NCBI RefSeq assembly: GCF_034119845.1
Contig: NZ_CP139420.1
Span: 4,090,275-4,154,274, forward strand
DNA: 64,000 nucleotides
Direction: 5' to 3'
Origin: Flavobacterium sp. NG2
GTDB taxonomy: Bacteria > Bacteroidota > Bacteroidia > Flavobacteriales > Flavobacteriaceae
A model generated the notes under the pieces. That model ran no database searches. It was not told where the DNA came from and worked only from the letters and a program-made list of their open reading frames with translations. Below, piece after piece: positions 1-8,434 of the stretch. The position numbers and the translations under genes were made by a program. Within the stretch, counting starts at the first letter, position 1. Every line of letters begins with the position of its first letter.

Positions 1-921
1 GGAGGAAAAGCGGGATCAGAAATGAAAATCGCGATGATGTTGAACTCAAACGGACAAGCGATTACCTTATCAAATGATTTTTGTGGCAAAGTTGGTTTCA
101 AAGATATGGCTAAAGTAGCTCCCGTAGTAGCAGCTAAATTGAAAGCCGAAAAAGAAGTAACCTTTGCAATGACTTTTCCTGGCGGAACACACGATTTATG
201 GTTGCGTAACTGGTTAGCCATTGCAGGTGTAAACCAAAAAACATCTAAAATCATCACTATTCCACCGCCACAAATGGTAGCGAATATGAAAGTTGGAAAT
301 ATGGACGGATTTTGCGTAGGAGAACCTTGGGGAGGTGTTGCCGCTATGCAAGGAATAGGATTCACACAAATTGCAACACAAGATATCTGGAAAGACCATC
401 CTGAAAAAGCGTTGGTTGTCAATAAAGATTTTAGTGCCAAACGCAAAGAAGACCTTAAGAAAGTCATGAAAGCCATCATGGAAGCTTGTATCTGGTTAGA
501 CGTTCCGGCCAACCGTAAAAAAACATCTGATATTATTGGTAAAGCGCCTTATGTAAATGCTAACAACGATGTTATTGAAGACCGTTTGAATGGAGAATAT
601 AATTTAGGTTGTAAACTAGGTCAAAAAATATACAAAGGTGACCAAATGGTTTTCCACAAGGGAGGAATGATCAATTTCCCTCGCAAATCTTACGGAATTT
701 GGGCTATGGCACAGTTTGTTAGATTTGGATACTTGAAAGAAGAACCAAATTACAAAGCCATTGCCGATAAATTAATTCTACAAGATTTATACAAAGAAGT
801 AGCAGCAAGCATGAAGGTAAAAGTACCTGCTGACGATATGAAACCTTTTTCATTAACAATGGACAAAACGGTTTTTGACCCTGCAAATCCAGCTGCTTAT
901 TTGAAAGTGGTAAAAAGATAA
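1..921 (+). CDS. nrtA: Nitrate ABC transporter substrate-binding protein, NrtA/CmpA type (5' end outside window)
   Basis: This is the C-terminal part of a periplasmic nitrate (or nitrite/cyanate) binding protein that feeds the permease and ATPase genes downstream. The frame is open to base 1 and reads GGKAGSE before the first internal Met at base 22, so that Met is probably not the start and the gene begins upstream of the window. The visible 306 residues contain the NrtA-type stretches FPGGTHDLWLRNWLAIAG, GNMDGFCVGEPWG and FPRKSYGIWAMAQFVRFGY, as in NrtA/CmpA rather than generic taurine/sulfonate (SsuA) binders. No signal peptide is visible because of the truncation. A nitrate specificity is inferred from these motifs and from the neighbouring genes; bicarbonate-type CmpA is the main alternative. 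Confidence 0.85.
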   Translation, partial: GGKAGSEMKIAMMLNSNGQAITLSNDFCGKVGFKDMAKVAPVVAAKLKAEKEVTFAMTFPGGTHDLWLRNWLAIAGVNQKTSKIITIPPPQMVANMKVGNMDGFCVGEPWGGVAAMQGIGFTQIATQDIWKDHPEKALVVNKDFSAKRKEDLKKVMKAIMEACIWLDVPANRKKTSDIIGKAPYVNANNDVIEDRLNGEYNLGCKLGQKIYKGDQMVFHKGGMINFPRKSYGIWAMAQFVRFGYLKEEPNYKAIADKLILQDLYKEVAASMKVKVPADDMKPFSLTMDKTVFDPANPAAYLKVVKR

Positions 922-932
922 ACCAAAACACA

Positions 933-1109
933 TTTTTTTAAAACACATAGAAACATAGGCTACTCTTTGTGATTAAGTCGCTTTGCTTAGGATAGAAAAA
1001 GCATAGTTCCATAAGCATAACATCTTAATTAAAACAGATTAAGTGTTACTATGATAAGCAGAGCGCTTTTAAATGACACAAAAAACTATGTTCCTATGTG
1101 TTTAAAAAA
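933..1109. repeat. Long inverted-repeat element, family R1, copy 1
   Basis: The left arm (TTTAAAACACATAGAAACAT, then a CTTTGTG..AAGTCGCTTTGCTTAGGATAG section) is an imperfect reverse complement of the right arm (ATGATAAGCAGAGCGCTTTT .. CTATGTTCCTATGTGTTTAA). The whole unit can fold into one hairpin of about 175 nt. It lies between nrtA and the permease gene. The arms are nearly identical to copy 2, while the centre differs. No coding potential is seen. Confidence 0.85.
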
Positions 1110-1117
1110 TAAAGCAT

Positions 1118-1300
1118 AAAACATATAGAAACATAGGCCACTCTTTGTGATTAAGTCGCTTTGCTTAGGATAGAAAAAGCATAGTTGTTCGAACAAAATG
1201 TTCTATAGTGAATCTTTAAGCACATTAAGCTTTGTGTTACTATGATAAGCAGAGCGCTTTTAAATGACACAAAAAACTATGTTCCTATGTGTTTAAAAAA
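1118..1300. repeat. Long inverted-repeat element, family R1, copy 2
   Basis: This is a second head-to-tail copy of the R1 hairpin, 8 bases after copy 1. It has the same outer arms (ACATATAGAAACATAGG .. CTATGTTCCTATGTGTTTAA) but a longer, different loop region around 1190-1240. The flanking word AAAGCATAAAAC is also repeated. Together with copy 1 it fills the 433-base gap 922-1354, which holds no gene. Confidence 0.85.
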
Positions 1301-1354
1301 TATTAAAGCATAAAACAAAAACACTACAAGTATTAAACTAAAACAGAAGGAATC

Positions 1355-2233
1355 ATGTCAGACAGAAACACATTAACACTAGAAAACATGGAGGGAGCAG
1401 CGACAACATCGCTTACCACTCCAAAAAAGAAAAAATTTAAACTCCAATTAAACAGCGACACAGTAGTCGATAAATCAAAATCAATCTTTTTTGCTACACT
1501 AGGATTGATTGTTTTTGGAGGATTTTGGGAATTACTAACTTTAATTACTAAAGACGCTTTACCAGGACCTATACCTACTCTAACAGTCTTGTACGAAATG
1601 ATTAGTGACCCATTTTATGATTACGGACCTAATGACAAAGGAATAGGCTTGCAATTGTTCAATTCGATTAAAACGGTATTATTGGGATTCTTTTTAGGCT
1701 CCTTAATCGCTATTCCTATTGGAATTTTAATGGGGGCGAGTACTATTTGCAAACAACTCTTTTACCCTATTGTACAATTATTGAAACCTGTATCACCTTT
1801 AGCGTGGTTCCCTATTGGATTAGTTGTTTTTAAAGATACTGGATTAGCGACCATTTTCATTGTATTCATCACTTCGTTATGGTCTACTTTAATCAATACT
1901 TCCTTTGGAGTTGCTTCCTTACCGCAAGACCATAAAAATGTATCCAAAGCATTTGGTTTTTCGACCAAGAGGTATTTGACTAAAATCTTAATCCCATATA
2001 GTTTACCCCACATCATCACAGGTTTACGATTGAGTATCAGTGTGGCTTGGTTGGTTATCGTAGCGGGCGAAATGTTATCAGGAGGAGCTGGAATTGGTTT
2101 CTTTGTTTGGGACAGCTGGAATGCATTAAGTCTTGAAAAGGTAATATCAGCCATCATTATCATTGGTGTAGTCGGATTGCTTTTTGATAAATTATTTACT
2201 TATATCGAAAACAAAGTGGCTTATAAAGGGTAA
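1355..2233 (+). CDS. nrtB: Nitrate ABC transporter permease, NrtB type
   Basis: This is the inner-membrane permease of the nitrate importer. The 292 residues start with a polar N-terminus (1-40, with a KKKK run), followed by hydrophobic helices near 44-66, 105-130, 140-160, 163-185, 228-250 and 262-280. This is the binding-protein-dependent transport fold. The cytoplasmic coupling (EAA-like) loop lies near residues 190-225 (ASLPQDHKNVSKAFGF), where it would contact the ATPase. Start ATG 1355 follows AGAAGGAATC, which can serve as a weak ribosome-binding site. The length and the VAGEMLSGGAGIGFFVWDSW region match NrtB. It is separated from nrtA by two R1 hairpins, so the transcript may be attenuated there. 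Confidence 0.88.
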   Translation: MSDRNTLTLENMEGAATTSLTTPKKKKFKLQLNSDTVVDKSKSIFFATLGLIVFGGFWELLTLITKDALPGPIPTLTVLYEMISDPFYDYGPNDKGIGLQLFNSIKTVLLGFFLGSLIAIPIGILMGASTICKQLFYPIVQLLKPVSPLAWFPIGLVVFKDTGLATIFIVFITSLWSTLINTSFGVASLPQDHKNVSKAFGFSTKRYLTKILIPYSLPHIITGLRLSISVAWLVIVAGEMLSGGAGIGFFVWDSWNALSLEKVISAIIIIGVVGLLFDKLFTYIENKVAYKG

Positions 2234-2431
2234 AAAGATTCTGAGAATCTGAGATGCTAAGGCACTAAGCTTCTAAGTTTTTTTCGACAGATTACACAGA
2301 TTAAAAACACAATTGATTTATTCGAAAAAAAATCTTTTAATCCTTTTAATCAGTGGCTTAAAAAAAAACGTGAATCCGTGGCTGATTCCAAACCAAGTAT
2401 TTTTACAATAAACAAACTAAAATCAAACATC

Positions 2432-3238
2432 ATGAGTTACTTAGAAATAAAAGATTTGGAAATTTCATTTCCAACACCAAAAGGAAAATACACAGCCGTA
2501 AGAGATATTAATTTATCTATCAACAAAGGCGAAATCATATCCATCATTGGCCATTCAGGCTGCGGAAAATCAACTATTTTAAATGCCATTGCAGGCATGC
2601 TAACGCCAAGTGAAGGTTCGGTTGTTCTTGATAGCAAAAGCATTCAAGGTCCAGGACCAGACAGAGGCATCGTTTTTCAAAACTATTCACTTTTGCCTTG
2701 GTTAACCGTTTACCAAAACATCTTTCAAGTAGTCGATTCGGTTATGAAAACCACTACTGCTGAGAAACATGCTCTAGTAGAAAAAAACCTTAAAATGGTG
2801 AACTTGTTCGAACACAAAGACAAATTACCAGGCCAACTTTCAGGCGGAATGAAACAACGTGTTGCCATTGCCCGTGCCTTTGCCATCAACCCAGGGGTCT
2901 TGCTTATGGACGAACCTTTTGGAGCCTTAGATGCCTTAACCAAAGGAACCATGCAACTCGAAGTCCTAAAATTATGGAACCTCGACAACCGTGAAAAAAC
3001 CATCATCATGATTACCCACGACATCGAGGAAGCCTTGTTTTTGTCAGACCGAATCATCGTGTTGAATAACGGTCCTGCATCCACCATCAAAGAAATCGTA
3101 GAGGTACATTTGCCAAGACCCCGTAACAAAATCGAAATCGTAAAAATGCCAGAATACATCCAGTTAAGAGATAAATTGTTGCATTTATTAACCGATCATT
3201 TCTCTATCGAAGATATGGGAATGACCTATAAAAATTAG
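2432..3238 (+). CDS. nrtD: Nitrate ABC transporter ATP-binding protein, NrtC/NrtD type
   Basis: This is the cytoplasmic ATPase driving nitrate import. From ATG 2432 it is 268 residues, with Walker A GHSGCGKST at 40-48, signature LSGGMKQR at 136-143, Walker B LLMDEP at 157-162 and the following switch ITHDIEEAL. The frame is open from 2378, but the extra 18 residues are low-complexity and derive from an intergenic repeat (..GTGAATCCGTGGCTGATT..), while MSYLEIKDLEISF is the family N-terminus, so 2432 is preferred. It lacks the C-terminal binding-protein-like domain of cyanobacterial NrtC and is therefore of the NrtD kind. A rho-independent terminator follows at 3263. Confidence 0.86.
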   Translation: MSYLEIKDLEISFPTPKGKYTAVRDINLSINKGEIISIIGHSGCGKSTILNAIAGMLTPSEGSVVLDSKSIQGPGPDRGIVFQNYSLLPWLTVYQNIFQVVDSVMKTTTAEKHALVEKNLKMVNLFEHKDKLPGQLSGGMKQRVAIARAFAINPGVLLMDEPFGALDALTKGTMQLEVLKLWNLDNREKTIIMITHDIEEALFLSDRIIVLNNGPASTIKEIVEVHLPRPRNKIEIVKMPEYIQLRDKLLHLLTDHFSIEDMGMTYKN

Positions 3239-3262
3239 TTTAATTTGTTTTTGTTTGTTTCT

Positions 3263-3296
3263 AAATCCCTATTGAGTAGTACGATAGGGATTTTTT
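3263..3296 (+). terminator. Rho-independent terminator after the nrt genes
   Basis: The stem is AAATCCCTAT (3263-3272) paired with ATAGGGATTT (3284-3293), with an 11-nt loop and a T-run. It ends the transporter operon 24 bases after the ATPase stop. Confidence 0.8.
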
Positions 3297-3362
3297 ATTT
3301 ATATTTACGGTTAACCACTATTTTCTAGCTGATTAACTAATTAACTCCCTAATTATTTAATC

Positions 3363-3911
3363 ATGGACAACACAATTTTTGACTTCGTAGGAGGAACAAC
3401 AGGTGATTGGAAAGTAATTAAGATGACCACCTTAAAGGGCGACTCTTTAAAAAAAGTGACCCATATTGACAAACTAGCCAGTTCCCTACTACAAACTTTT
3501 CAAGGGACTTGGTCCTTAAAAGGAGTAATCAGCAATCTGCGTTATACTGAAAAATCCGAAAAAGAAAAACTCCTCGCCATCCAAGAAGATTTAGGCCGAG
3601 AAAAAGCCACTTATGCCGCCTTAATCCCCATTCGCAAAAACGACGCTTGGTGGAACCTAGCCCAAGACGAACGCCGTAAAATAATGGAAAACCAGTCTCA
3701 GCACACCCATGTAGGCATGCAATACCTACCCGCCATAGCCCGAAAATTATTTCACTCCCGAGACATCAACGAACCCTTTGATTTCCTAACCTGGTTTGAA
3801 TTTGCCCCCGAAGACGAACCCGCCTTCAACGAACTCCTAAAACACCTCCGCAATTCCGAAGAATGGAAATACGTAGACCGCGAAATCGACATTCGTTTAA
3901 AGAGAGTATAA
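3363..3911 (+). CDS. cld: Chlorite dismutase, short (lineage II) type
   Basis: This is predicted to be a haem b enzyme converting chlorite to chloride and O2. The 182 residues match the short form known from nitrite oxidisers such as Nitrobacter (about 183 aa). The segment HTHVGMQYLPAIAR carries His114, with Gly at +4, as the proximal haem ligand, and Arg127 exactly 13 residues later as the distal catalytic Arg. HemQ/coproheme decarboxylases have Gln at that position. HSRDINEPFDFLTWFEF follows, as in the family. There is no signal peptide, so it is cytoplasmic. It sits directly after the nitrate transporter operon but has its own gap with a terminator. A role in detoxifying chlorite made when nitrate reductase acts on chlorate is inferred. 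The residue correspondence is from memory of the family. Confidence 0.78.
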   Translation: MDNTIFDFVGGTTGDWKVIKMTTLKGDSLKKVTHIDKLASSLLQTFQGTWSLKGVISNLRYTEKSEKEKLLAIQEDLGREKATYAALIPIRKNDAWWNLAQDERRKIMENQSQHTHVGMQYLPAIARKLFHSRDINEPFDFLTWFEFAPEDEPAFNELLKHLRNSEEWKYVDREIDIRLKRV

Positions 3912-3929
3912 TCGGTATTTAAATAGTTT

Positions 3930-4047
3930 GGGCGTGCCACCCCTGAGCAAAGGGGCTTACTTCAGCATGCACTCATTAAGCCCCTTCGCTCAGCGCTGTC
4001 GTGCTCTACATGCTACTTCGGTAGCTTATTTCGATCCCTCACGCGGG
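3930..4047. repeat. GC-rich intergenic repeat, family R6 (GGGCGTGCC type)
   Basis: This GC-rich block begins GGGCGTGCCACCCC and continues CGCTCAGCGCTGTCGTGCT and CGATCCCTCACGCGGGGAT, sharply unlike the AT-rich surroundings. Such blocks are common between Flavobacterium genes. A 62-codon reading frame runs through it (3928-4116), but its composition marks it as a by-product of the repeat. A short related piece (GGTGGCACGCCTA, reversed) occurs at 18917-18929. Confidence 0.65.
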
Positions 4048-4202
4048 GATTTGGGGTATAATTACGACTGTTTTATATTTTGTGAGTGGTGGTTTTTAGA
4101 ATGTGATGATTTGTAAGAAAAAATGAATATATTTGGATGAAAAAATAAATTCTGATTTTGTCAGGCCTATATACAAGTTGTGTGCAATTTAAAATCTACC
4201 CT

Positions 4203-5597
4203 ATGGATAATATTCAAGAATTAATTGCGATTGCAAAAAAGGAAAACAAGAAAACTCTAGACTTAATCGGCGTTGGATTGGAAAGTATACCGCCGGAAAT
4301 TTTTGAAATTGAAAGTCTCGTTACTTTACGATTGAGAGGAAATAGAATAAAAATAATTCCAAATGAGATTGAACAGCTAATAAATCTAAAGGAGCTTAAC
4401 ATAATAGACAATCAAATAGCTACTCTCCCTAGTGCTTTGTTTAGATTACCAAATTTGCAAATAATCTTAGGGCGTAAAAACAATTTAACAGAAATTCCAA
4501 AGTCCGTAAGGCTGTCATCAAGTTTAAGAACCTTAAATTTAGCAGAAAATAAAATTAAAAAGATTCCTTCCGAAATTGGCAAAGTCAAGATGTTGGCTGC
4601 GCTGTCTTTGAAAAAAAATCTTGTAACAACCATCCCTTTCGAGTTTTCTAAACTTGAAAACTTACGAACGTTCAGTATTGATAGTGAAAAAATGATTTAT
4701 CCTGAGCCATCCATTGTTAAGCAAGGACTAATGAGAATCATGATTTTTCTGATTGTCAATAACGCTGAAAAAGGCTCAAAAGGATTTTTTTTCAACATTC
4801 CAAAGGAAATGAGAACTGCTGTTAAGCAATACCTAGTTTATTTTCAAGAATACGTAGAGGTCTCAAAAGGCAAGAAAATTACTTTTGAAGTGACAACAAG
4901 TGACGACGGATTATACATCCAAACTTCCGAATCTGACAACATTCAAGAGGTGAATGAATATTTCAATGAATATTTAGGATTTGTAAAAAGCAATATCGAC
5001 GATTTGAATCCTGATATTGAAGTTTCACTACCTGAAACGAAAAAAGAGTTATTCGTTTTGGAATTAAAGCAACAAATAAATCACCTAAAACAACAAATAG
5101 AGTTTAAAAATTTCCAAGTGAAATTCTTGGAACAAAAAGTTGGCGAGTTTCATAATTTACTTCTTTTAAAAAGTTCAAATCCAGTTCCTGTTTTAGTTCA
5201 AAATATATCAAATTCTAACTCCAAAATTGATTCACAAATTTCAACAAATGTCACCTTTAACTTAAGCCAAGAAGTAACTGAACTCCAAAATGAAGTTTTA
5301 AAACTTAAAAATGATTATGAATCTATTTTACCTACATCAATTTCTAAAGAACTACAACAACTCGATGATGAACTTTTAGAAGTAGAAATTGTAGATGAAA
5401 AAGTATCTACAAAAAAACCTTTCAATAGGCTCAAAAGAATTTTCGATCAATTAACCGACAAAGAATCTAATTTAAGTAAGGCTGTTGAAAAGTCCAAAGA
5501 ATTGAAAGAAAAATTACAAGACCTTGGGAAGAAATATAACAAAGTATCTGGTTGGGTTGGACTTCCAAGCATTCCAGAATTACTATTGGAACTATAA
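4203..5597 (+). CDS. Leucine-rich-repeat protein with coiled coil, function unknown
   Basis: This 464-residue protein has no signal peptide. Residues 15-165 are leucine-rich repeats of the LxxLxLxxNxIxxIPxEI type (about six units, e.g. LVTLRLRGNRIKIIPNEI). Residues 170-275 form a separate alpha/beta domain (FFFNIPKEMRTAVKQYLVYF, KITFEVTTSDDGLYIQTSE). Residues 280-325 are a Leu/Gln-rich coiled coil, a second helical segment covers about 365-445, and the protein ends in a compact tail GWVGLPSIPELLLEL. ATG 4203 is chosen over 4158 because the extra 15 residues are unlike the rest. It is followed by palindromic spacers and an HNH nuclease in the same direction. A sensor or effector role, for example in defence, is a guess from architecture only. 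Confidence 0.7.
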   Translation: MDNIQELIAIAKKENKKTLDLIGVGLESIPPEIFEIESLVTLRLRGNRIKIIPNEIEQLINLKELNIIDNQIATLPSALFRLPNLQIILGRKNNLTEIPKSVRLSSSLRTLNLAENKIKKIPSEIGKVKMLAALSLKKNLVTTIPFEFSKLENLRTFSIDSEKMIYPEPSIVKQGLMRIMIFLIVNNAEKGSKGFFFNIPKEMRTAVKQYLVYFQEYVEVSKGKKITFEVTTSDDGLYIQTSESDNIQEVNEYFNEYLGFVKSNIDDLNPDIEVSLPETKKELFVLELKQQINHLKQQIEFKNFQVKFLEQKVGEFHNLLLLKSSNPVPVLVQNISNSNSKIDSQISTNVTFNLSQEVTELQNEVLKLKNDYESILPTSISKELQQLDDELLEVEIVDEKVSTKKPFNRLKRIFDQLTDKESNLSKAVEKSKELKEKLQDLGKKYNKVSGWVGLPSIPELLLEL

Positions 5598-5753
5598 ACT
5601 GCACACACAGCCGTTTCTCGCAATTGCGAGTTTTTGTGGTAGGTTCATGTTTACGTTTCGCAAGAATTTTTATCTTTAACGGAAAATATAAGGTTGCGAA
5701 GTTCGCAACCTCGCCAAGCGGCAAAACGTAATGCGCTCCATCAACAAAAAAAT
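5598..5753. other. Palindromic spacer between LRR and HNH genes
   Basis: Three nested palindromes are visible: CTCGCAATTGCGAG (5617-5630); GGTTGCGAA-G-TTCGCAACC (5692-5710); and an outer pair TTACGTTT (5651-5658) / AAACGTAA (5725-5732) that encloses the second. The segment is GC-richer than both genes. It resembles the folded recombination sites of gene cassettes in layout only; no integrase core sequence could be assigned. Confidence 0.5.
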
Positions 5754-6875
5754 ATGAGTAAAACAACATTTGATAATCTAACGAGAAGTAGTATTTGGAG
5801 TGCTCACAAAAATTCATGCTTCTATTGTAGCCAAACGTTAGATTGGGGAGATTTACAGATAGATCATATAATTCCTGAATCACTTGAAAAGAATCCTGAT
5901 AAATTTGAACAGATTAAAACTGATTTAGGGTTAGATAAAAATTTCAACCTCAATGCAATTTATAATTTAGTTCCTGCCCATAGTAAATGCAACTTAAGAA
6001 AAAGCGATGGTCTGTTTGATAAAAATGCAACACTCTTTTATCTTTCAATTGCTTTAAAAAAAGAAGCAAAAGTCAATATTGAAATTGAAAAATTAAAAAG
6101 AAAAAAAAATAAAGGATTAATTATCTCTAAACTTCAATCTGCGCTTTCAGCAAATTTAATTAATGCTGAAGAATTAAAAAATATTTTAAAAGATGCCGAG
6201 AAGAAAAATTGGAAAATTAAAGAAATTAAATTACCTATTGGCATTGAATTTATTGATGAAATTTATGATGTTTTCTATCTAAATACTGATTTTTCAAGCT
6301 TTTTAGATAAAAAATTAATGATTTATAATGATGTTAAATATTTAGAATTAGTTAATGACAATGATAAAAAAATTAATGTTTCAACATTAAATGAATGGAA
6401 AGATGCACGCGTAAAAGGATTTTATCCACTGACTACATATGCAATTAAAATGTCTAATACTTTTACCTTTTTTGAGGAGTTTATCGAAGTATTAGAAAAA
6501 GCAAAAATGCCTAAAGTTTCCTTTATTAATGATCCTTGGATAAAAATAAATATGCTGGATTATTTATCACCCAACATTCTTTTTGATGTTGAAGGTAGAT
6601 TAAAGAAATATATTGTAGAAGGCAAATCAATTGGAGACTTAGTTAGAAGCGGAATTGTGAAATTTGATATTTCTCCTGGTATTTTCGAATTTAGTTTAGA
6701 ATTCGAAGGTTTTGAAACTTCATTATTAGAACAGTTTCGTGCAGATTTCAATGATGATGGAATAGAAGATATTTTTGTTAGTGGTTGGGTTAGGGCAATT
6801 CATGGAACAATGGGATTTGGTTTTACGGAAATATTGACAAGGCTGTCTCAAAAACATTTGATTGATAAAGCATAA
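5754..6875 (+). CDS. HNH endonuclease-domain protein
   Basis: This 373-residue protein is a putative DNA nuclease. The N-terminal HNH module is clear: CFYC at 22-25 (zinc-binding pair), IDHIIPESL with Asp37-His38, Asn71 and HSKCNLRK with His76, Cys79 and Asn80. Residues 100-373 form a long Lys/Ile/Asn-rich region with no domain I recognise. ATG 5754 is preferred over 5694 because the upstream 20 codons lie in the palindromic spacer. The gene is very AT-rich compared with the housekeeping genes here, which suggests acquisition. It could be a restriction or defence nuclease, or a free-standing mobile gene; nothing in the sequence decides. Confidence 0.75.
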   Translation: MSKTTFDNLTRSSIWSAHKNSCFYCSQTLDWGDLQIDHIIPESLEKNPDKFEQIKTDLGLDKNFNLNAIYNLVPAHSKCNLRKSDGLFDKNATLFYLSIALKKEAKVNIEIEKLKRKKNKGLIISKLQSALSANLINAEELKNILKDAEKKNWKIKEIKLPIGIEFIDEIYDVFYLNTDFSSFLDKKLMIYNDVKYLELVNDNDKKINVSTLNEWKDARVKGFYPLTTYAIKMSNTFTFFEEFIEVLEKAKMPKVSFINDPWIKINMLDYLSPNILFDVEGRLKKYIVEGKSIGDLVRSGIVKFDISPGIFEFSLEFEGFETSLLEQFRADFNDDGIEDIFVSGWVRAIHGTMGFGFTEILTRLSQKHLIDKA

Positions 6876-6985
6876 AGATCCGCCACGCCCTGCTCTGCGA
6901 AGAGTGCTAAACGTCGTTGCAAGTGCTGCGCAAATGTCTTTGACTTTGCGCAATTTTAATAGGCTGTTATAAACGAAATCATTCT
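6876..6985. other. Palindromic gene-tail element, site B
   Basis: This element directly follows the HNH gene and holds a perfect hairpin TGCGCAAA (6928-6935) / TTTGCGCA (6946-6953) with a 10-nt loop. The 29-base stretch 6921-6949 matches 8584-8612 at 24 positions, so the element occurs at least twice in this accessory stretch. It may be a cassette boundary or recombination relic; function unknown. Confidence 0.45.
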
Positions 6986-7085
6986 AAAAGTCTCTTGACT
7001 TTTATTCAAAATGGAGTTTTTAAAAGTTCACAAATAGAAAAAAACCTAGCTAGCGCGAGCGCAATGTTATTAAGTTAAGCGTTTA

Positions 7086-7196
7086 TTGTGTCATTTCGAC
7101 GAAGGAGAAATCACATAACGTGAGCAACTCCTGTGATTGCTTCGCCTGTTCGCTATCGCTCGAGTCCTCCTATCGTCGGGAAGACAAGTTTGGGGT
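7086..7196. repeat. Intergenic inverted repeat, family R5 (TCATTTCGACGAAGGAG type)
   Basis: The element opens with GTCATTTCGACGAAGGAGAA and closes with ACTCGAGCGA-type sequence and CCTCCTATCGTCGGGAAGAC, an imperfect reverse complement of its opening. This is the widespread Bacteroidota intergenic element. Around it (6985-7085 and 7197-7409) I see only AT-rich sequence and a short ATCTGTGTTATCTGTG repeat; the whole gap 6876-7409 has no gene. Confidence 0.6.
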
Positions 7197-7409
7197 TACT
7201 GAGACTTTAAAAATCTGTGATTATCTGTGTTATCTGTGTTCCATTTCGCAACAAACCAAGCAATATCATTGATTTAAGTGTATTTTAAACCATTCCCTGA
7301 AGCATACCCAACAAACTGAAATTCAGCTCCTTAAAAACAGTTTCAATACTATTATTTCTTAACTTTATACTACTGAAATTATTTTGTTTAATTCCTAAAT
7401 TTTGTAATC

Positions 7410-7706
7410 ATGTATATCGTTCGTGAAATTTTTCATTTGCAATTTGGCCGTTTTAAAGACGCCAAAGTATTGATAGACCAAGCCGAAAAAAACGGTTTAA
7501 TGCCCCAAACTGATGGTACTCGTGTCTTAACTGATTTTACAGGAAAAAGTTACCGACTAATTTTAGAATCTTCATATGCCACACTTTCTGATTTTGAGAA
7601 AGATTTGACAAAAGAAATGGGAACCACAGATTGGAAGCAGTGGTACGAACAATTCAAAGCTTGCGTAAGCCATTCCGAAAGAGAGATATTAAAATTGATT
7701 TCGTAA
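7410..7706 (+). CDS. Conserved small protein, possibly dimeric alpha/beta-barrel fold
   Basis: This 98-residue cytoplasmic protein has no signal peptide. The start MYIVREIFHLQFGRFKDAKVL, followed by a central YRLILESSYATLSDFEKDL and a C-terminal helix, resembles NIPSNAP/antibiotic-monooxygenase-like ferredoxin folds, in which a short strand-helix unit is repeated. There are no catalytic residues I can assign. It stands alone, with an unexplained AT-rich region on each side. The coding quality (no rare stops, sensible composition) supports a real gene; function unknown. Confidence 0.6.
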   Translation: MYIVREIFHLQFGRFKDAKVLIDQAEKNGLMPQTDGTRVLTDFTGKSYRLILESSYATLSDFEKDLTKEMGTTDWKQWYEQFKACVSHSEREILKLIS

Positions 7707-7948
7707 TAACGAAGTCAGTTGTAAAAGCACTGTACCCGCTCTTTGACGTTTGCTCACCTTTGTTCTAAGGACTGCTCTAAAGTTAATTACTTTGCCAAGC
7801 CAGTAAGCTAAAGGAAAATGAATTTAATTATTAAATGGAGTTCAATCAATTTGTAATCCTATTTTATTCTTAAATAGTTTTATAAAACACAAACCTATTA
7901 CTGAATAGGATAACATCAAATCAGTTCACTAATTTTAACCTATTGATT

Positions 7949-8434
7949 ATGAAAAAGTTGATTGTAAGCCTATTATTTACTGCTGTATTTATAGGTAATG
8001 GTTATTGCCAAAATAACGACATTAATAATTATTTTAATTTTGGTATAGGTTTAGGAGGAAACTATGGCGGTCTTGGAACCAAAACTATTATTGGATACAA
8101 AAATTCTGGTCTGTTAGTAGGATTAGGGACGTTTAGTGGAGGTCTAGGATATGAAGTTGGCGGACAAATAAGTTACAAATGGCTGTATGTAAATTTAGGT
8201 TATGGAATTATTGGTGTTTCTGAGAATCAATTAACCAATAATCGTACTGAATTAATAAAAGGCAAAATGTTAACCACAGGAGCAATGATTAATTTTGGAA
8301 ATTCAAATAAATATTTCTTAGATTTAGGAATAGGATATGATTGGGATGGAAACTATACATCAAACAGTTATACTAACGAAAAAAGTAAATTTCACACCAT
8401 TGATGGAGCAATAGGATTTGGTATTAGATTATAA
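7949..8434 (+). CDS. Small outer-membrane/periplasmic beta protein, unknown
   Basis: The product is 161 residues from ATG 7949. The in-frame TTG at 7943 is a weaker candidate. The N-terminus MKKLIVSLLFTAVFIGNGYC is a signal peptide ending near YCQ. The mature part is rich in Gly, Tyr and Asn with alternating hydrophobic residues (YEVGGQISYKWLYVNLGYGI, FLDLGIGYDW) and ends GFGIRL. This is the look of a small outer-membrane beta-barrel. No enzyme motif is present. It is monocistronic, with AT-rich flanks. Confidence 0.6.
   Translation: MKKLIVSLLFTAVFIGNGYCQNNDINNYFNFGIGLGGNYGGLGTKTIIGYKNSGLLVGLGTFSGGLGYEVGGQISYKWLYVNLGYGIIGVSENQLTNNRTELIKGKMLTTGAMINFGNSNKYFLDLGIGYDWDGNYTSNSYTNEKSKFHTIDGAIGFGIRL

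Noticed and set aside
3928..4116. 62-codon plus-strand reading frame
   Set aside because: It runs through the GC-rich R6 intergenic repeat; composition and location mark it as non-coding.
5692..5710. Rho-independent terminator after the LRR gene
   Set aside because: The hairpin GGTTGCGAA/TTCGCAACC has a 1-base loop and no T-run after it; better treated as part of a palindromic spacer.
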